Positions 14,825-24,102 of a DNA stretch of 42,892 nt are shown here, one piece after another; the first letter of the stretch is position 1, and every line of letters starts with the position of its first letter. The notes below the pieces were generated by a model, which made no database searches, was not told the DNA's origin, and saw nothing but the letters and a program-made list of their open reading frames with translations. Made by a program: the position numbers and the translations under genes. Source of the stretch: Methylobacterium sp. J-088 (GTDB lineage: Bacteria; Pseudomonadota; Alphaproteobacteria; Rhizobiales; Beijerinckiaceae); assembly GCF_022829295.1 (NCBI RefSeq), contig NZ_JAKSYH010000098.1, forward strand, positions 1 through 42,892, written 5' to 3'.

Positions 14825-17800
14825 CTACCGCTGCCCGAGCGCCAACCCCTCGCCCGTCGCGAGCTGCCCGAGCGGCAGCATCGGAGGCGGCGCCAGCAGC
14901 CGCGGCGCCCCGCCCTCGAACGAACGCCGCGCCGAGGCCGCGCCGATCCCGCCCATCACGGCGCGCGTCCCGACCTTGGCACCATAGGTGCCGGCCGCGG
15001 CGCCGAGACCACCGACCTTGAACGCGATCGCGCCGGCGATCAGGTCCATGGCCTTCGCCACAGCCTTGCGGCCCGCCTCACCGGCCGCGCCGGACTTGAT
15101 CGTGCCGTCCGGCCGGATCGTTGCCTGAAGCGCCCCCGAGAACCGGCGCAGGTGGCTCAGCTCCTCCGGGCTGAACAGGGTTGAGGCGACGCCCTTGCCG
15201 GCGCCGTCGGTAAAGTCGCGCAGGCCCGCGATCATCTTCGTGGCCGGCGTCGCCGGATCCATGAGGCGCTGCACGGCCGCCTGCCGGAGCCCTGACCATT
15301 CCTGGCTGTCCGCCCCGAGGAACGCCTTGGCGGCTCGCGCCTCGTTCACTGCACCCGGCTTGGCACCGATCGCTCCCGAGGAGCCGAACAGGCTCCGGCC
15401 GATGGCGTTCGGATCGAACCCGGTCCGCTCCAGATCCGCCGCCCAGGACGGGACTGCCTGCCGCGCAGCCTGCGCTTGGCGGGTCGCCACCTCAAGCTGA
15501 CCGAGCCCGCTGCGCAGATCCGGAGAAAGGAAGCTCATCAGGCCCCGACCCTCGCCGCGCACAAGGTAGCGCAGCCGGTCCCCGAGATCCCGACCCTCGC
15601 CGCCGAGGTGCCGGGCGACGATCCCGCGCTGCACGGCCGCCCACGGCTCGCTCTCGGCACCCACAGCCTCCCGCAGGCGGGCCAGCGTCTGCATCTGACC
15701 GGGCGAAACACGCCCCGTCGTGCTGCCGAACAGCATCGAGGCAACTTCGTTCGGCGAAGCGTCCCGCTCCACGATGCGCCGGAGGTTGGCGCCGGCCGTG
15801 TCGCCAGGGCCGCGAGGCTTGAACCTCTGCTGGTACTCTCGGAACAGCCCACGCGCCCGCTGCATCGCCTCCAGCGGAGCCGTGTCGCCGATCGGCAGGG
15901 CGTCGGACGTGGCCCGCGCGGTCGCCCCGTCGAAGGGAATATCGTGAGCCGGTTCGGCCGCCCGTCCGGCAGAGGTCGCCTCGCGTGCCGTCAGCGCGGC
16001 CTCGTAGGCATCCACCGGGTCGGTGTGGCGCCCGAGAACCATGTGCTCGGCGGCATCGTTCAGCGCCCCTCGGTCAAGGTCTCGCGCCCCGATGCCGTAG
16101 CCCTCAAGGTCGATCGCCATGCGCCGGGCCTGGCGGTCCACGAGATCGGCGTGCGCCGTGTTCTGGTCCGACACCGCATCCACCGCCCGCCGGCCACCGA
16201 CCTGCGCCTCGTCGCCCATCCGTAGGGTTGGGCGCCCCTCGACGCGCTCGGCGTGGATCGCCTGTCGCGCCCAATCCGCTACGTCCCGAGACGAGGCCGA
16301 GCCGTCCATACCTGGCGGCAGGAACCCCTCCTCGGCCAACCGGACCCGAAGTTGATCCCAGGTCGGCGCGCCGTTGCGGGCGAGCGTGCCCTGCCCCGGG
16401 ACATACAGCCGATGAAGGTCGGCGGCCCGCGCCTCTGCATCCAGCGGCACCCCGCCTCCTCGGGCGAGGTATCGCGTCAGGGTCTCGGGCTCGCTGGGTC
16501 GCGCAGGAGCCCCGCCAGCGGCCGGGAGCGGCGCGGACGGAGCGTCGAGGCTCGCGGCGCCGGGGAAGCCGTCTCCGGCCAAGTCTGCGGCTCCGCGAGA
16601 CGCCGGACGGTTGAGTGCCCCAATTGCCGCCGCGTCGTTCAGATGGTTGTCAAACTCATCCATGACGCGGCCGAGGACAAGCCGATCCGTCGGGTTCTGT
16701 GCCGTGGAGGGGTACAGCGCCCCCATTCGGCGGCGAAGTTGCTCCGTCTGCGCGAGGCTCGGCCCTTGGCCCGGCGCCAGATTGAAAATTTCGGGCACCT
16801 GGTCGAGGTCCTGCAAAGCGCGGTGCGCGGCAGGTGTCAGCCGATCGTCAATCGGCACGTCCGCTCCAAGCCGGGAGCGCACCCGAGTGCCCAGCATGTC
16901 GAGGGCGCCCGGGTCGAAGACGTGAGGCAGTGCGCCCACATCGTCATAAGCAGCGCGGTACCCAGCCTTGCCCTGGCTGGCTGCATCCCGCACGCCCTGC
17001 GCGGCCATGGCGGCGGCGTCCAGGGCATCGGTCTCGCCACGGCCGCGCACGGCCCGCAGAGCGTCATCCTGCGCCCGCTGCGCGATGCTGGTCCGCTCGG
17101 CTTCGGCCTGGGCAGCCTGCCGGGCGCGATCCGCCACCGCCTCGAATGCTTCCTGCGGCCGCTCGATGCGCGGCGCGTCGCCGGCCGCCATGCCGAGGAA
17201 GCGGTCTCGGTTCGTCGCCAAGGCGTCTGCCTGGCGCGCAGAGAACTCGTCGCCAATCTGCTGTGCCCGCGGTCCGGACTGGCCAGCCAGGGCACGCCCC
17301 TCCTGCGCCAGCGCCTGCGGGTCGGCCGTCGCCTGCCCACGGGACAACGGCAGACCGAACTCGGCGGCCTGCGCCTCGCGCGCCGCGGCGACCGACGGCC
17401 CCTTGGCCGCGAACGTCGTCTCAATGTGCTGTGCCAACTCAGGTGTGATCGCCGCCGGATCTATGCCGGCCTTGCGCAGGGCGGTACTTGCCTGATCGGT
17501 CAGGGCACCGTCGGCGGTACGGAACGGGGCGTTCCGAGCGAACAGCCGCGAGACGACCGGGGCGGCCTTCTCCAGGACATAGCCGCCAGCGCCACCAAGG
17601 CCGGCACCCAGCGCGCCAGCTGCGAACGTTCGGTCCAGATCCTTGGTGTCAGCAGCTTCCGCCGCTGCGCCGTACAGACCTCCCGTGAGCGCTGCCTGCC
17701 CGACGCGTCCGAGCTGAGCAACCTTCCCAATCGGCGGTAGCGCGAACGCGCCGCCAACCACGCCGCCCACAGTCCCGGCCGTGGCCGTCTTCGGGTACTG

Positions 17801-18250
17801 CCGGGCCAGCGCGTCCTCGATGTCCGAGACCTCGCGGTAGCTGTCCCCGAACGACCGGCCAGAACGCAGCGCCTCAATCCCCGCCATGGCGTTCCGCGGC
17901 AGGTTCAGGCCGATGGCGTTCGCACCGCGAAAGAGGCCGGCGTCTACTTGGTTCTCTAGGGACGGCTTCCCCACCAGGCGCTCGTCCGCGACCCGGCGCA
18001 GGGCCGAACCTGCCGGCGTCGAGGTATCCAAGGTGGACGCCATCGGGCCGTTGCCGAACCGCTCGCCGAAGCTGGCCGGCGCCGCCTCACGCTGGCCAGC
18101 GCCCGACCGAGACGCCTTGAACGCCTGAAACTCGGCCGGGTCGAACATGTCGCCAGCCGGGGCCGGCGATGCAGCATCCCGGACAGGAGCAGCCAGCCCC
18201 GACTTGAACGCGGCAAACTCGGCGGGATCGAACGCGACGCCTGCCGCCAT
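14825..18250 (-). CDS. Very large phage virion/ejection-type protein
   Basis: A 1141-residue protein. The N-terminus carries two copies of FDPAEFxAFK (residues 7-16 and 36-45), a type of short linear repeat seen at the ends of phage internal virion proteins. A Gly/Ala-rich amphipathic stretch follows (TATAGTVGGVVGGAFALPPI, then GAGLGGAGGYVLEKA, about residues 150-235), plausible for membrane insertion. After it come long Ala/Arg/Gln/Glu-rich helices. It directly follows the transglycosylase gene on the same strand with one base between. Large size, Ala-rich helices and this neighbour fit a DNA-ejection protein that forms a channel across the envelope. No enzymatic motif was found; the assignment is by context and composition. 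Confidence 0.65.
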   Translation of the reverse strand: MAAGVAFDPAEFAAFKSGLAAPVRDAASPAPAGDMFDPAEFQAFKASRSGAGQREAAPASFGERFGNGPMASTLDTSTPAGSALRRVADERLVGKPSLENQVDAGLFRGANAIGLNLPRNAMAGIEALRSGRSFGDSYREVSDIEDALARQYPKTATAGTVGGVVGGAFALPPIGKVAQLGRVGQAALTGGLYGAAAEAADTKDLDRTFAAGALGAGLGGAGGYVLEKAAPVVSRLFARNAPFRTADGALTDQASTALRKAGIDPAAITPELAQHIETTFAAKGPSVAAAREAQAAEFGLPLSRGQATADPQALAQEGRALAGQSGPRAQQIGDEFSARQADALATNRDRFLGMAAGDAPRIERPQEAFEAVADRARQAAQAEAERTSIAQRAQDDALRAVRGRGETDALDAAAMAAQGVRDAASQGKAGYRAAYDDVGALPHVFDPGALDMLGTRVRSRLGADVPIDDRLTPAAHRALQDLDQVPEIFNLAPGQGPSLAQTEQLRRRMGALYPSTAQNPTDRLVLGRVMDEFDNHLNDAAAIGALNRPASRGAADLAGDGFPGAASLDAPSAPLPAAGGAPARPSEPETLTRYLARGGGVPLDAEARAADLHRLYVPGQGTLARNGAPTWDQLRVRLAEEGFLPPGMDGSASSRDVADWARQAIHAERVEGRPTLRMGDEAQVGGRRAVDAVSDQNTAHADLVDRQARRMAIDLEGYGIGARDLDRGALNDAAEHMVLGRHTDPVDAYEAALTAREATSAGRAAEPAHDIPFDGATARATSDALPIGDTAPLEAMQRARGLFREYQQRFKPRGPGDTAGANLRRIVERDASPNEVASMLFGSTTGRVSPGQMQTLARLREAVGAESEPWAAVQRGIVARHLGGEGRDLGDRLRYLVRGEGRGLMSFLSPDLRSGLGQLEVATRQAQAARQAVPSWAADLERTGFDPNAIGRSLFGSSGAIGAKPGAVNEARAAKAFLGADSQEWSGLRQAAVQRLMDPATPATKMIAGLRDFTDGAGKGVASTLFSPEELSHLRRFSGALQATIRPDGTIKSGAAGEAGRKAVAKAMDLIAGAIAFKVGGLGAAAGTYGAKVGTRAVMGGIGAASARRSFEGGAPRLLAPPPMLPLGQLATGEGLALGQR

Positions 18251-18251
18251 G

Positions 18252-20876
18252 TCAGTAACCTTCCTGATGGAGCTGCTGGTAGGCGTCCGCCTTGCTCATC
18301 CCGGATCCGACGAGCTGCCCGAACCTGTCGGACGGCGAGACCGCGCCGGGCCGATTTGAGGGCGACGGGGCCGGCAGCGCGGGCGCGCCGCTCTGGCCGC
18401 CGCTTGGCGCACCCTGTGCTGCCGCAGGACCCGAGCCGGGCCGGTAGTAAGTGCCCTCACGGATCTGAGCCGCACGGCTCTCGTTCTGCTGCTGGCGCAG
18501 CGTCGCGGCATCGATGGCCCGCTGGTAGATCTTCACCCGCAGATCGTGCGGTAGGTTCGACGAACCGGCGACCTCAAGGAGGATCTTGCGTTCGCCTTCC
18601 GTGGGATTGCCACCGAACGTGGTCTTGAGGTTGGTCAACGCGTTCGACTGAACCAGATTGTCCAGTTCGAGCGTCGCCTTGCCGGCGTCGGTGAAGCTGC
18701 CCGTAACTGCCGAGAGCTTACCGGCCCAAGGCCCGCTATAGGCATCGCCAGATAGGGCTTTGGCCTGCTGCATAAGCCCGATGGTGGCCTGCGCCGAGAG
18801 CACCGCGTTGTCGGCCGCGTCGATGGCTTTCTTGTCGACGGCCGACATGTCACGATCCGCGCCGAGCTTTCCTGTACCCACGAAGGACCGATAGCTCGGG
18901 CTATTGGGTTCGAGCCCGAGACCTTCGGCAGCTTTCCGCCGCGCCTCGATCTGAGCCGTGATCTTGGCGCCCTCATCCCGGTCGGTCGGCTCCTTGCCCG
19001 TGAGCACGTAGGAGCGGAATTCGGGCGAGCCGGGCTCCAATCCATACCGCAGGGCCGCAGCCTGCCGCGCGTTCGTCTCGGCCGTGAGATCTGCGCCCTT
19101 ATCCTTCTCCGGCTTGTAGGACAGCACGTAGTTCTGGAAATCGGGCGTCCCAGGCTGGAGGCCGAACCGCTGTGCGGCGGCGGCCCGAGCACTCGTCTCG
19201 CCGTCGAGAGCGGCGCTCTTACCCTGCTGCGCCACCTCGGCGGCGTACTCAGCCGGGTTGCGCGCCTGCGTGAAGCCGCTGGCCTGCGCGTACCGCCATT
19301 CCTTCACGGCCGCCGGCATCGCGGTCTCGTCGAGCGCGGCCTTGAGCATGGTCTGCGCGATCTGACGCGGCCCCTCAGACAGGTTCGGATTGGCGACCGC
19401 CCGCATCAGCATGGGTATCCGCTGACCGAGCGGTGACTGCGCCATGGTGCTGGCCTGCGCCGAGAAGGCGCGATCGGTCGGCGTCGCAGGGGCGGCTGGC
19501 GCGGGGCCATCGCCCGGCATCGCCATGACGCGACCGGCAGGAGCACCACCCAACGGCAGCGAGGGCACCGGAGATGGTGCGTTCGAGGCCGTAGGAGCGG
19601 ATGAGGGCGGGATAGCGCGAGGCAGCGGCGCGGGGGCACCCTGACCGTCGAAGCCCTGCGGCAGCGCCGCGACCGAGCCCGGCACCTGCTGCGGGCCGGG
19701 CGGGATCCGAAACTGTGCGGGCTGCGCGTCCTGCGTCGGCATGTTCGCCTGATCGGACGACCCAACCTGGGCGACCGGGACGCCCCGATCCATGATCGTC
19801 CCAGGGATGCCCGAGCCTGCCATCGACTGCGGGATCAGCGTCTGCGGGGCGCGCGGAACCGGCGCAGCGGCTTGCCGAGGAAGCATCCCCATCTGCTGCT
19901 CAAGCGCCTGCGTCTGCGCCTCGTCGTCCGCGTACTGAACCGGGCGCTGCGCGGGAACGGCCTGCTGCGGGCGGCCGGGATTGAGCCCCTGCACGGGCAT
20001 CTGCGGCGCGAAGGACGGATCGGCGCTCGCGACCCGAGGCGCAGGGGCCTGCTGTCCGCCCCCGCCGCCGAAGCTGCGGGCGAAGTCGTTCATCACCGTG
20101 CCGGCGGATTTCGGCGCGCCATTGCGGTCGAAGAACACCGACCGGTTGGCCGCCACCGCCTTCGGATCGGCATAGTTCAGCGCCGGCACGTCGGGGTTCC
20201 GCATGGCGCCACCCACGAGGCGCACGCCGCCGCTCGCCCCGAGAAAATGGAGCGCGTATCGGCTGGCATCGGACACTGGCAAGCCGACGCGGCCCAACAC
20301 AGCCTCATTGTCGGCCGTGAGCGCCTTCGCTGCGCGGATCGACTGATCCGGGTCTGTGCGCCCATCCTGCCCGTTCCCGACCGGCGTCAGCCCAAGCTCG
20401 GGATGCTGGCGGGCCGTGGCGTTCCACGTCGAGGGGATGAACTGCGTGAGGCCCTTCGCGGAAGAGGTCGACGCCTGCGCGTTCGGGTCCCCATTGCTCT
20501 CCCGCTTGACCAAACCCGCGATATAGCTGCCCGACGGGCCAGAACTGTCGAGGAACGATGGCACCCCACCGGCAGGAGCGGGGCCGCCACCAGGGGCGCC
20601 AACCGGGCCACCGATGCCGAACCCCTGGAGAAAGCCGGCATCTGCGTCCGCCGTGAGCTTCCGCTGCTGCTGCGCGTCGAGGAGCTTCAACAGGCCGAGC
20701 CCGGTCTGAGGGTCATGGAGGCCGCCGAACGCCGTCCCAACCGCGCCGGAGTAATTACCGGACTGAACCTGATCGCCGAGCTTGGCGAGCGCCGCCTTTT
20801 GCTCGGCCTCCTGCTGCTGCGCGAGGAAGTTGCCGCCGAGCTGCGAAAAGCCGTTGAAGTACTCACCGAAAGACAT
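18252..20876 (-). CDS. Phage structural protein with lytic transglycosylase domain
   Basis: An 874-residue protein with an SLT-type lysozyme-like domain at about residues 115-230: catalytic Glu126 in LVKRESNGDPNAQ, GLTQFIPSTW (142-151) and YALHFLGASG. This domain cleaves peptidoglycan, as in internal virion proteins that let phage DNA cross the wall. A Pro/Ala/Gln-rich linker (about 270-470) leads to helical regions. Residues about 560-680 hold three diverged tandem repeats containing FGLQPGTPDFQNYVL, YGLEPGSPEFRSYVL and LGLEPNSPSYRSFVG. The C-terminus is again Pro/Gly-rich, ending SGMSKADAYQQLHQEGY. It lies in a tight run of minus-strand genes. Confidence 0.85.
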   Translation of the reverse strand: MSFGEYFNGFSQLGGNFLAQQQEAEQKAALAKLGDQVQSGNYSGAVGTAFGGLHDPQTGLGLLKLLDAQQQRKLTADADAGFLQGFGIGGPVGAPGGGPAPAGGVPSFLDSSGPSGSYIAGLVKRESNGDPNAQASTSSAKGLTQFIPSTWNATARQHPELGLTPVGNGQDGRTDPDQSIRAAKALTADNEAVLGRVGLPVSDASRYALHFLGASGGVRLVGGAMRNPDVPALNYADPKAVAANRSVFFDRNGAPKSAGTVMNDFARSFGGGGGQQAPAPRVASADPSFAPQMPVQGLNPGRPQQAVPAQRPVQYADDEAQTQALEQQMGMLPRQAAAPVPRAPQTLIPQSMAGSGIPGTIMDRGVPVAQVGSSDQANMPTQDAQPAQFRIPPGPQQVPGSVAALPQGFDGQGAPAPLPRAIPPSSAPTASNAPSPVPSLPLGGAPAGRVMAMPGDGPAPAAPATPTDRAFSAQASTMAQSPLGQRIPMLMRAVANPNLSEGPRQIAQTMLKAALDETAMPAAVKEWRYAQASGFTQARNPAEYAAEVAQQGKSAALDGETSARAAAAQRFGLQPGTPDFQNYVLSYKPEKDKGADLTAETNARQAAALRYGLEPGSPEFRSYVLTGKEPTDRDEGAKITAQIEARRKAAEGLGLEPNSPSYRSFVGTGKLGADRDMSAVDKKAIDAADNAVLSAQATIGLMQQAKALSGDAYSGPWAGKLSAVTGSFTDAGKATLELDNLVQSNALTNLKTTFGGNPTEGERKILLEVAGSSNLPHDLRVKIYQRAIDAATLRQQQNESRAAQIREGTYYRPGSGPAAAQGAPSGGQSGAPALPAPSPSNRPGAVSPSDRFGQLVGSGMSKADAYQQLHQEGY

Positions 20877-20882
20877 GCGCCG

Positions 20883-21275
20883 TCACCCGAAACTGCCAGT
20901 GCCGAACGGCACGTATCCAACCGCGTCAGCGAGCCTGTTGCTGGTGCCGTTCGCGCTGTTGTTCTGCATCGCGTTGATCAGGAGCTGCTGAAGCCCACCC
21001 TGGCCGGGCTGCGCCTGCCCGGCCGCGCTCGCAGGGCCGGATTGCGATCCCTGCCCGAGGAACGGCAGCGATCCGCCCTGCTGCTGCTGGCCCTGCCCCA
21101 TGTTCGAGGTGAAGCCCATCGACTTCTGTGTGGGCTGCTGCGCGGGCTGAGACTGCCCAAGGGCCGCGAGCCCTGCGGACTGCACGGGCGTCGCCTGCGG
21201 CAGCGCAGTCGGCGCATAGAGCCGCATGAAGTCCGCCAGGGACATCTGACCCGGAGCGTTGACGCCGCCACTCAT
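20883..21275 (-). CDS. Gln/Gly-rich phage structural-type protein
   Basis: A 130-residue protein (MSGGVNAPGQMSLADFMRLY...) rich in Gln, Gly and Ala, with QGQQQQGGSLPFLGQGSQ in the middle and a C-terminal LQQLLINAMQNNSANGTSNR. It overlaps the end of the upstream repeat-rich gene by four bases (ATGA) and precedes the transglycosylase gene by six, so it belongs to the same operon. No family is recognised; probably a minor virion component. Confidence 0.6.
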   Translation of the reverse strand: MSGGVNAPGQMSLADFMRLYAPTALPQATPVQSAGLAALGQSQPAQQPTQKSMGFTSNMGQGQQQQGGSLPFLGQGSQSGPASAAGQAQPGQGGLQQLLINAMQNNSANGTSNRLADAVGYVPFGTGSFG

Positions 21276-22579
21276 CCGAAGAGGCTCCCAAGCTTACCGA
21301 CCAGGGGGCTATTCGCGATGCCGGTGAGCGTGCCGAGAAGGTTCGCGCCCGCTTGCGTCTGCGCAGCGGCCTGCTGATTGTTGGCGTCGATGTACTGTTT
21401 CGTCGCGTTGCCGATCGCCGCCGACTCTTGGTTCCCCAAATTCATGAGGTTCGAGCCGAGCTGCCCGTAGGCGCCATACGTCCCGGTGCCGTTTCCGACA
21501 TTGAGGGCCGACTGACCGGTGCCAAGATTGGCGTCTGCGCCGCCGAGCGACGTACCCAGACCGATGTTCGAGGCATTCAGGTTCGAGCCGAGGCCTGAAT
21601 ACAGGTTGCCCAGCGCCGTCGCTTGGCTGTCGTACTGTCCCGCCTGCGCATTCGCGAGCCCAGTGCTGTTAGCGTTGAGCGCCGTGCCGAGCCCGGTGCT
21701 GTTGGCGTTCAGAGCGTTGCCCAGGCCCATCGAGATATTCCCGAGCGCCGTGCCGTAGTTCTGGCTGGCGTTGCCTTGCGCCGTCAGGCCCGTCGCCTGT
21801 CCGGCGATGCCCTGCTGGAAGAAGTTCGAACCGTTCTGGAGGTTGTTGACGTACTGCTGATACCCCTGGTTCGCGAGGCCGGTGGCGGTGTTGAGGATAT
21901 CCGAGGTAGCATTGCCGCCAGCGAGGCCGCCACGAGCCGCAGCCGACCGCTGCACGGCGCCAAGCGCCTGATCCGTCTGATACTGGTAGCCGGGGGCAGC
22001 AGTGAAATCCTGCGCAGCCTGCGCCGAGCCTGGGGCGCCATTCGCGCCGATGGCGTTCATGTATCGCGAATAGGCACCAGAGCCGCCGGACACGAGCGGG
22101 TTATAAGCTGCGGTCGCTTGGCCGAGGAGGCTTTGCGTCTGGCCGTACTGATTGGTCAGGTCTGACCGACCCTGTCGGTAGTTGTCGATCAGGTCGTTGC
22201 GGCCTTGGCCGTAGTTGTCGATGAGATCCTGACGGCCCTGACCGTAGCCCGATCCGAGAGCGCCTAGAGCAGCGGTATAGCCTGCGTTGATCGCGTCCTG
22301 CGCCTGTCCCGCGTACTGGCTCAAGGCATCCTTGCCGGTCGAGTAACCGGCGTTCAGGTCGGTTCGCTGGTTGCCGTAGCCGGTGCCGAGCGAGGTCAAC
22401 CCGCCACCGTAGCCCGCTTGGAGCGCCGGAAGGCCGTTGTTCAGAATATAGCCGTTGGCCTGCGTGTAGTTGTCGCCCAGCGCAGTTGTCTGCTGATTAA
22501 GGCCAGTGTTGATCGTGTTGAGGTTGTTCTTGTAGGCGGTGGTGTAAGCCCCGCCACTCAAGCTGTCGAAGACTCCCAT
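21272..22579 (-). CDS. Repeat-rich phage DNA-transfer/tail-type protein
   Basis: A 435-residue protein from MGVFDSLSGGAYTTAYKNNL. It is dominated by Asn/Gly/Gln/Leu repeats: GQGRQDLIDNY, GQGRNDLIDNY, RQGRSDLTNQY in tandem (about 125-160), then GLGNALNANST, GLGTALNANST, GLANAQAG (about 305-335). Between them lies a conserved-looking block GYQYQTDQALGAVQRSAAAR, then GGLAGGNATSDILNTATGLA, which is characteristic of podovirus DNA-transfer proteins as I recall them. Expected to be ejected with the DNA or to sit in the virion. It starts three bases after the GNAT-like gene ends. Confidence 0.7.
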   Translation of the reverse strand: MGVFDSLSGGAYTTAYKNNLNTINTGLNQQTTALGDNYTQANGYILNNGLPALQAGYGGGLTSLGTGYGNQRTDLNAGYSTGKDALSQYAGQAQDAINAGYTAALGALGSGYGQGRQDLIDNYGQGRNDLIDNYRQGRSDLTNQYGQTQSLLGQATAAYNPLVSGGSGAYSRYMNAIGANGAPGSAQAAQDFTAAPGYQYQTDQALGAVQRSAAARGGLAGGNATSDILNTATGLANQGYQQYVNNLQNGSNFFQQGIAGQATGLTAQGNASQNYGTALGNISMGLGNALNANSTGLGTALNANSTGLANAQAGQYDSQATALGNLYSGLGSNLNASNIGLGTSLGGADANLGTGQSALNVGNGTGTYGAYGQLGSNLMNLGNQESAAIGNATKQYIDANNQQAAAQTQAGANLLGTLTGIANSPLVGKLGSLFG

Positions 22580-22581
22580 GA

Positions 22582-23223
22582 CTAGTGAACCTTCGCGTTG
22601 GCGGGCACGATGATTTCGCCCATGGATGGGATGGCGGGTAGGGGCGGCAGCCACGGGCAGTCCGCAGCGGTCATCGCCCAGATTTCTGCGTCAACGATGC
22701 CGCCGTAGAAGCCGCGTGCGGTACCTTCGCGCTGGAAACCAGCCCGGCCGGCAAGGCTCGACAGGTCGGGGCAGTTGTCGGGGATGCGAGCAACGACGCG
22801 GTTGAGCCGTAGGCCGCGGAACGCCCAGCGGCACACGTCGCGGATCACTGAGCGGGTGATCACGCCAGGTTCGGCCACGACGGTGAGCTCGGCCTCGCCG
22901 TTGACGTGCAGGTTGTCGATCAGGAACAGCGCGCCGTGGTCGAGGTCGGGCCGAACGATGCGGATCCACGTCGGCGAGTAGCCAAGGCGGCGACCGGCAA
23001 GGGACCCGACCCACGCCTCGACGGTAGCGATCGGGTCGTCCAGTTCGAGGAAGGATAGGCCGATCGGGCGATTGCCGCGGATCGCGCCCTGCATGTGCTC
23101 GCGGAACACCTCGTGCGAGGTGAGTGGCATCGGCGCGCCCGCCGCCGCGAAGATGTCGGCGAGGGTTGAGGTGTCGCCCGCATCGAGGTCAAAGCCCTCT
23201 GGGAGATCGGCGGGGCCGCCCAT
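22582..23223 (-). CDS. GNAT-like acetyltransferase-fold protein in the virion gene block
   Basis: A 213-residue protein. The C-terminal half resembles a GNAT fold: LFLIDNLHVNGEAELTVVAE (beta strands), VIRDVCRWAFRGLRLNRVVA RIPDNCPDLSSLAGRAGF and QREGTARGFYGGIVDAEIWA. The R-[IV]-x2-x-N-x3-S-x4-x-x-x-GF signature and the following strand match ribosomal-protein-type acetyltransferases. The acetyl-CoA loop (Q/R-x2-G-x-G/A) is not evident, so catalytic activity is uncertain. Podoviruses often encode such a gene among their tail and ejection genes, role unknown. Its start overlaps the upstream gene by one base. Confidence 0.7.
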   Translation of the reverse strand: MGGPADLPEGFDLDAGDTSTLADIFAAAGAPMPLTSHEVFREHMQGAIRGNRPIGLSFLELDDPIATVEAWVGSLAGRRLGYSPTWIRIVRPDLDHGALFLIDNLHVNGEAELTVVAEPGVITRSVIRDVCRWAFRGLRLNRVVARIPDNCPDLSSLAGRAGFQREGTARGFYGGIVDAEIWAMTAADCPWLPPLPAIPSMGEIIVPANAKVH

Positions 23224-23675
23224 CAGTAGCCTCCCAGAATTCGAGGCTGCGGAGCGAACAGTGCCGCGAGGGCGTCGCCGACCGGATCAGCGCCGCGGGT
23301 CGGCTGACCGTTGAGGGAAGCGTTGATATCCTGGCCGAGCAGAAGGTCGTTGTTCTGCTGAAGGAACGAAGCCGGCGGCGAAGACTGGCCCAGAGGCGCC
23401 AGAGCCGGCGCGTTCCCGGAATAGCGATGCGGCTGGCTTCGACCGATGTCGAGGTAGTCGGAGCCGGCTGGGAGGTACGGCATCTCGTTGATGAGGCTAT
23501 CCAGCCCGCTCTGTCGCGTCGCCGGGTCAAGGCCCACAGTCAGGCCATGCGAGGCCCGATAGTCATCAGGCGCGAAGGCGATCGTCTCCAGCCACCGCGT
23601 GCGGCTCGGACTGTTCGCGCCGAACTGCATGTTCGCGGAGGGCCTGTAGCCCGAGGAGTACCCGCCGCTCATCAA
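23223..23675 (-). CDS. Hypothetical protein, first gene of the virion block
   Basis: A 150-residue protein (MMSGGYSSGYRPSANMQFGA...) rich in Ser, Pro, Gly and Asn, with Leu/Asn-rich FLQQNNDLLLGQDINASLNG in the second half. Its stop touches the start of the GNAT-like gene. The composition matches the other virion-type proteins downstream and no family is recognised. The second Met may be the actual start. In complete podoviruses the genes before this position usually encode the portal, capsid and tail tube, none of which is present here. Confidence 0.55.
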   Translation of the reverse strand: MMSGGYSSGYRPSANMQFGANSPSRTRWLETIAFAPDDYRASHGLTVGLDPATRQSGLDSLINEMPYLPAGSDYLDIGRSQPHRYSGNAPALAPLGQSSPPASFLQQNNDLLLGQDINASLNGQPTRGADPVGDALAALFAPQPRILGGY

Positions 23676-23773
23676 GCGGTCCTCGGAATGGCGACGCTCG
23701 ACTGGCGGTTGGGGGCAACGGCCAGTGAGCGCGCTACATCGACGGTGTGATCCGTACCGATGGAGCTGAGATT

Positions 23774-24070
23774 ATGAGCGAAGGCACCGACAAGGTTCCT
23801 GTTCTCCCCGATCATGTCGAAGGGGCCTTGGAAGCTCCGGTGATCTACTTCGAGGGGGCGCCGAACCTCGGCGTCTGGCAGGGCGTGGGCAGGGTCACTC
23901 TGGAGATGCTGGTTTTCGAGCCCGGCATAGGCACCGACCCCGGCCCGACCCATCGCAAGATCGTGGCGCACCTTCGCGGCCCGATCTCCGCATTCGGGGC
24001 TCTGCGAGCTGCGATTGAACAGATGGAGCTGGCCGCGGCGCCAGCACAGGGCGGCGAGAAGCCCAACTGA
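23774..24070 (+). CDS. Conserved hypothetical protein, opposite to the virion operon
   Basis: A 98-residue protein from MSEGTDKVPVLPDHVEGALE with APVIYFEGAPNLGVWQGVGR and VTLEMLVFEPGIG, then KIVAHLRGPISAFGALRAAI. I recall a small alphaproteobacterial family with this VPVLxDHVEGxLEAPVIYFxxAPNxG opening and a HLRxxIxAxxxLRxAI ending; function unknown, perhaps a beta-sheet protein. It is antisense to a frame (23672-24106) that has four-base overlaps with both of its minus-strand neighbours, but that frame lacks a protein-like sequence. AGATTATG gives a weak ribosome site. Confidence 0.65.
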   Translation: MSEGTDKVPVLPDHVEGALEAPVIYFEGAPNLGVWQGVGRVTLEMLVFEPGIGTDPGPTHRKIVAHLRGPISAFGALRAAIEQMELAAAPAQGGEKPN

Positions 24071-24102
24071 TCCGAGAAAGGCGAAGGCGAGCGAGCGGCT
24101 CA

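Noticed and set aside
16253..17740. Long plus-strand frame over the 1141-residue virion gene
   Set aside because: High-GC DNA often leaves the opposite strand open. The minus frame has the coherent protein sequence and operon position; the plus product is Arg/Gly/Pro-rich without domains. The same applies to 15476-16225 and 19872-21377.
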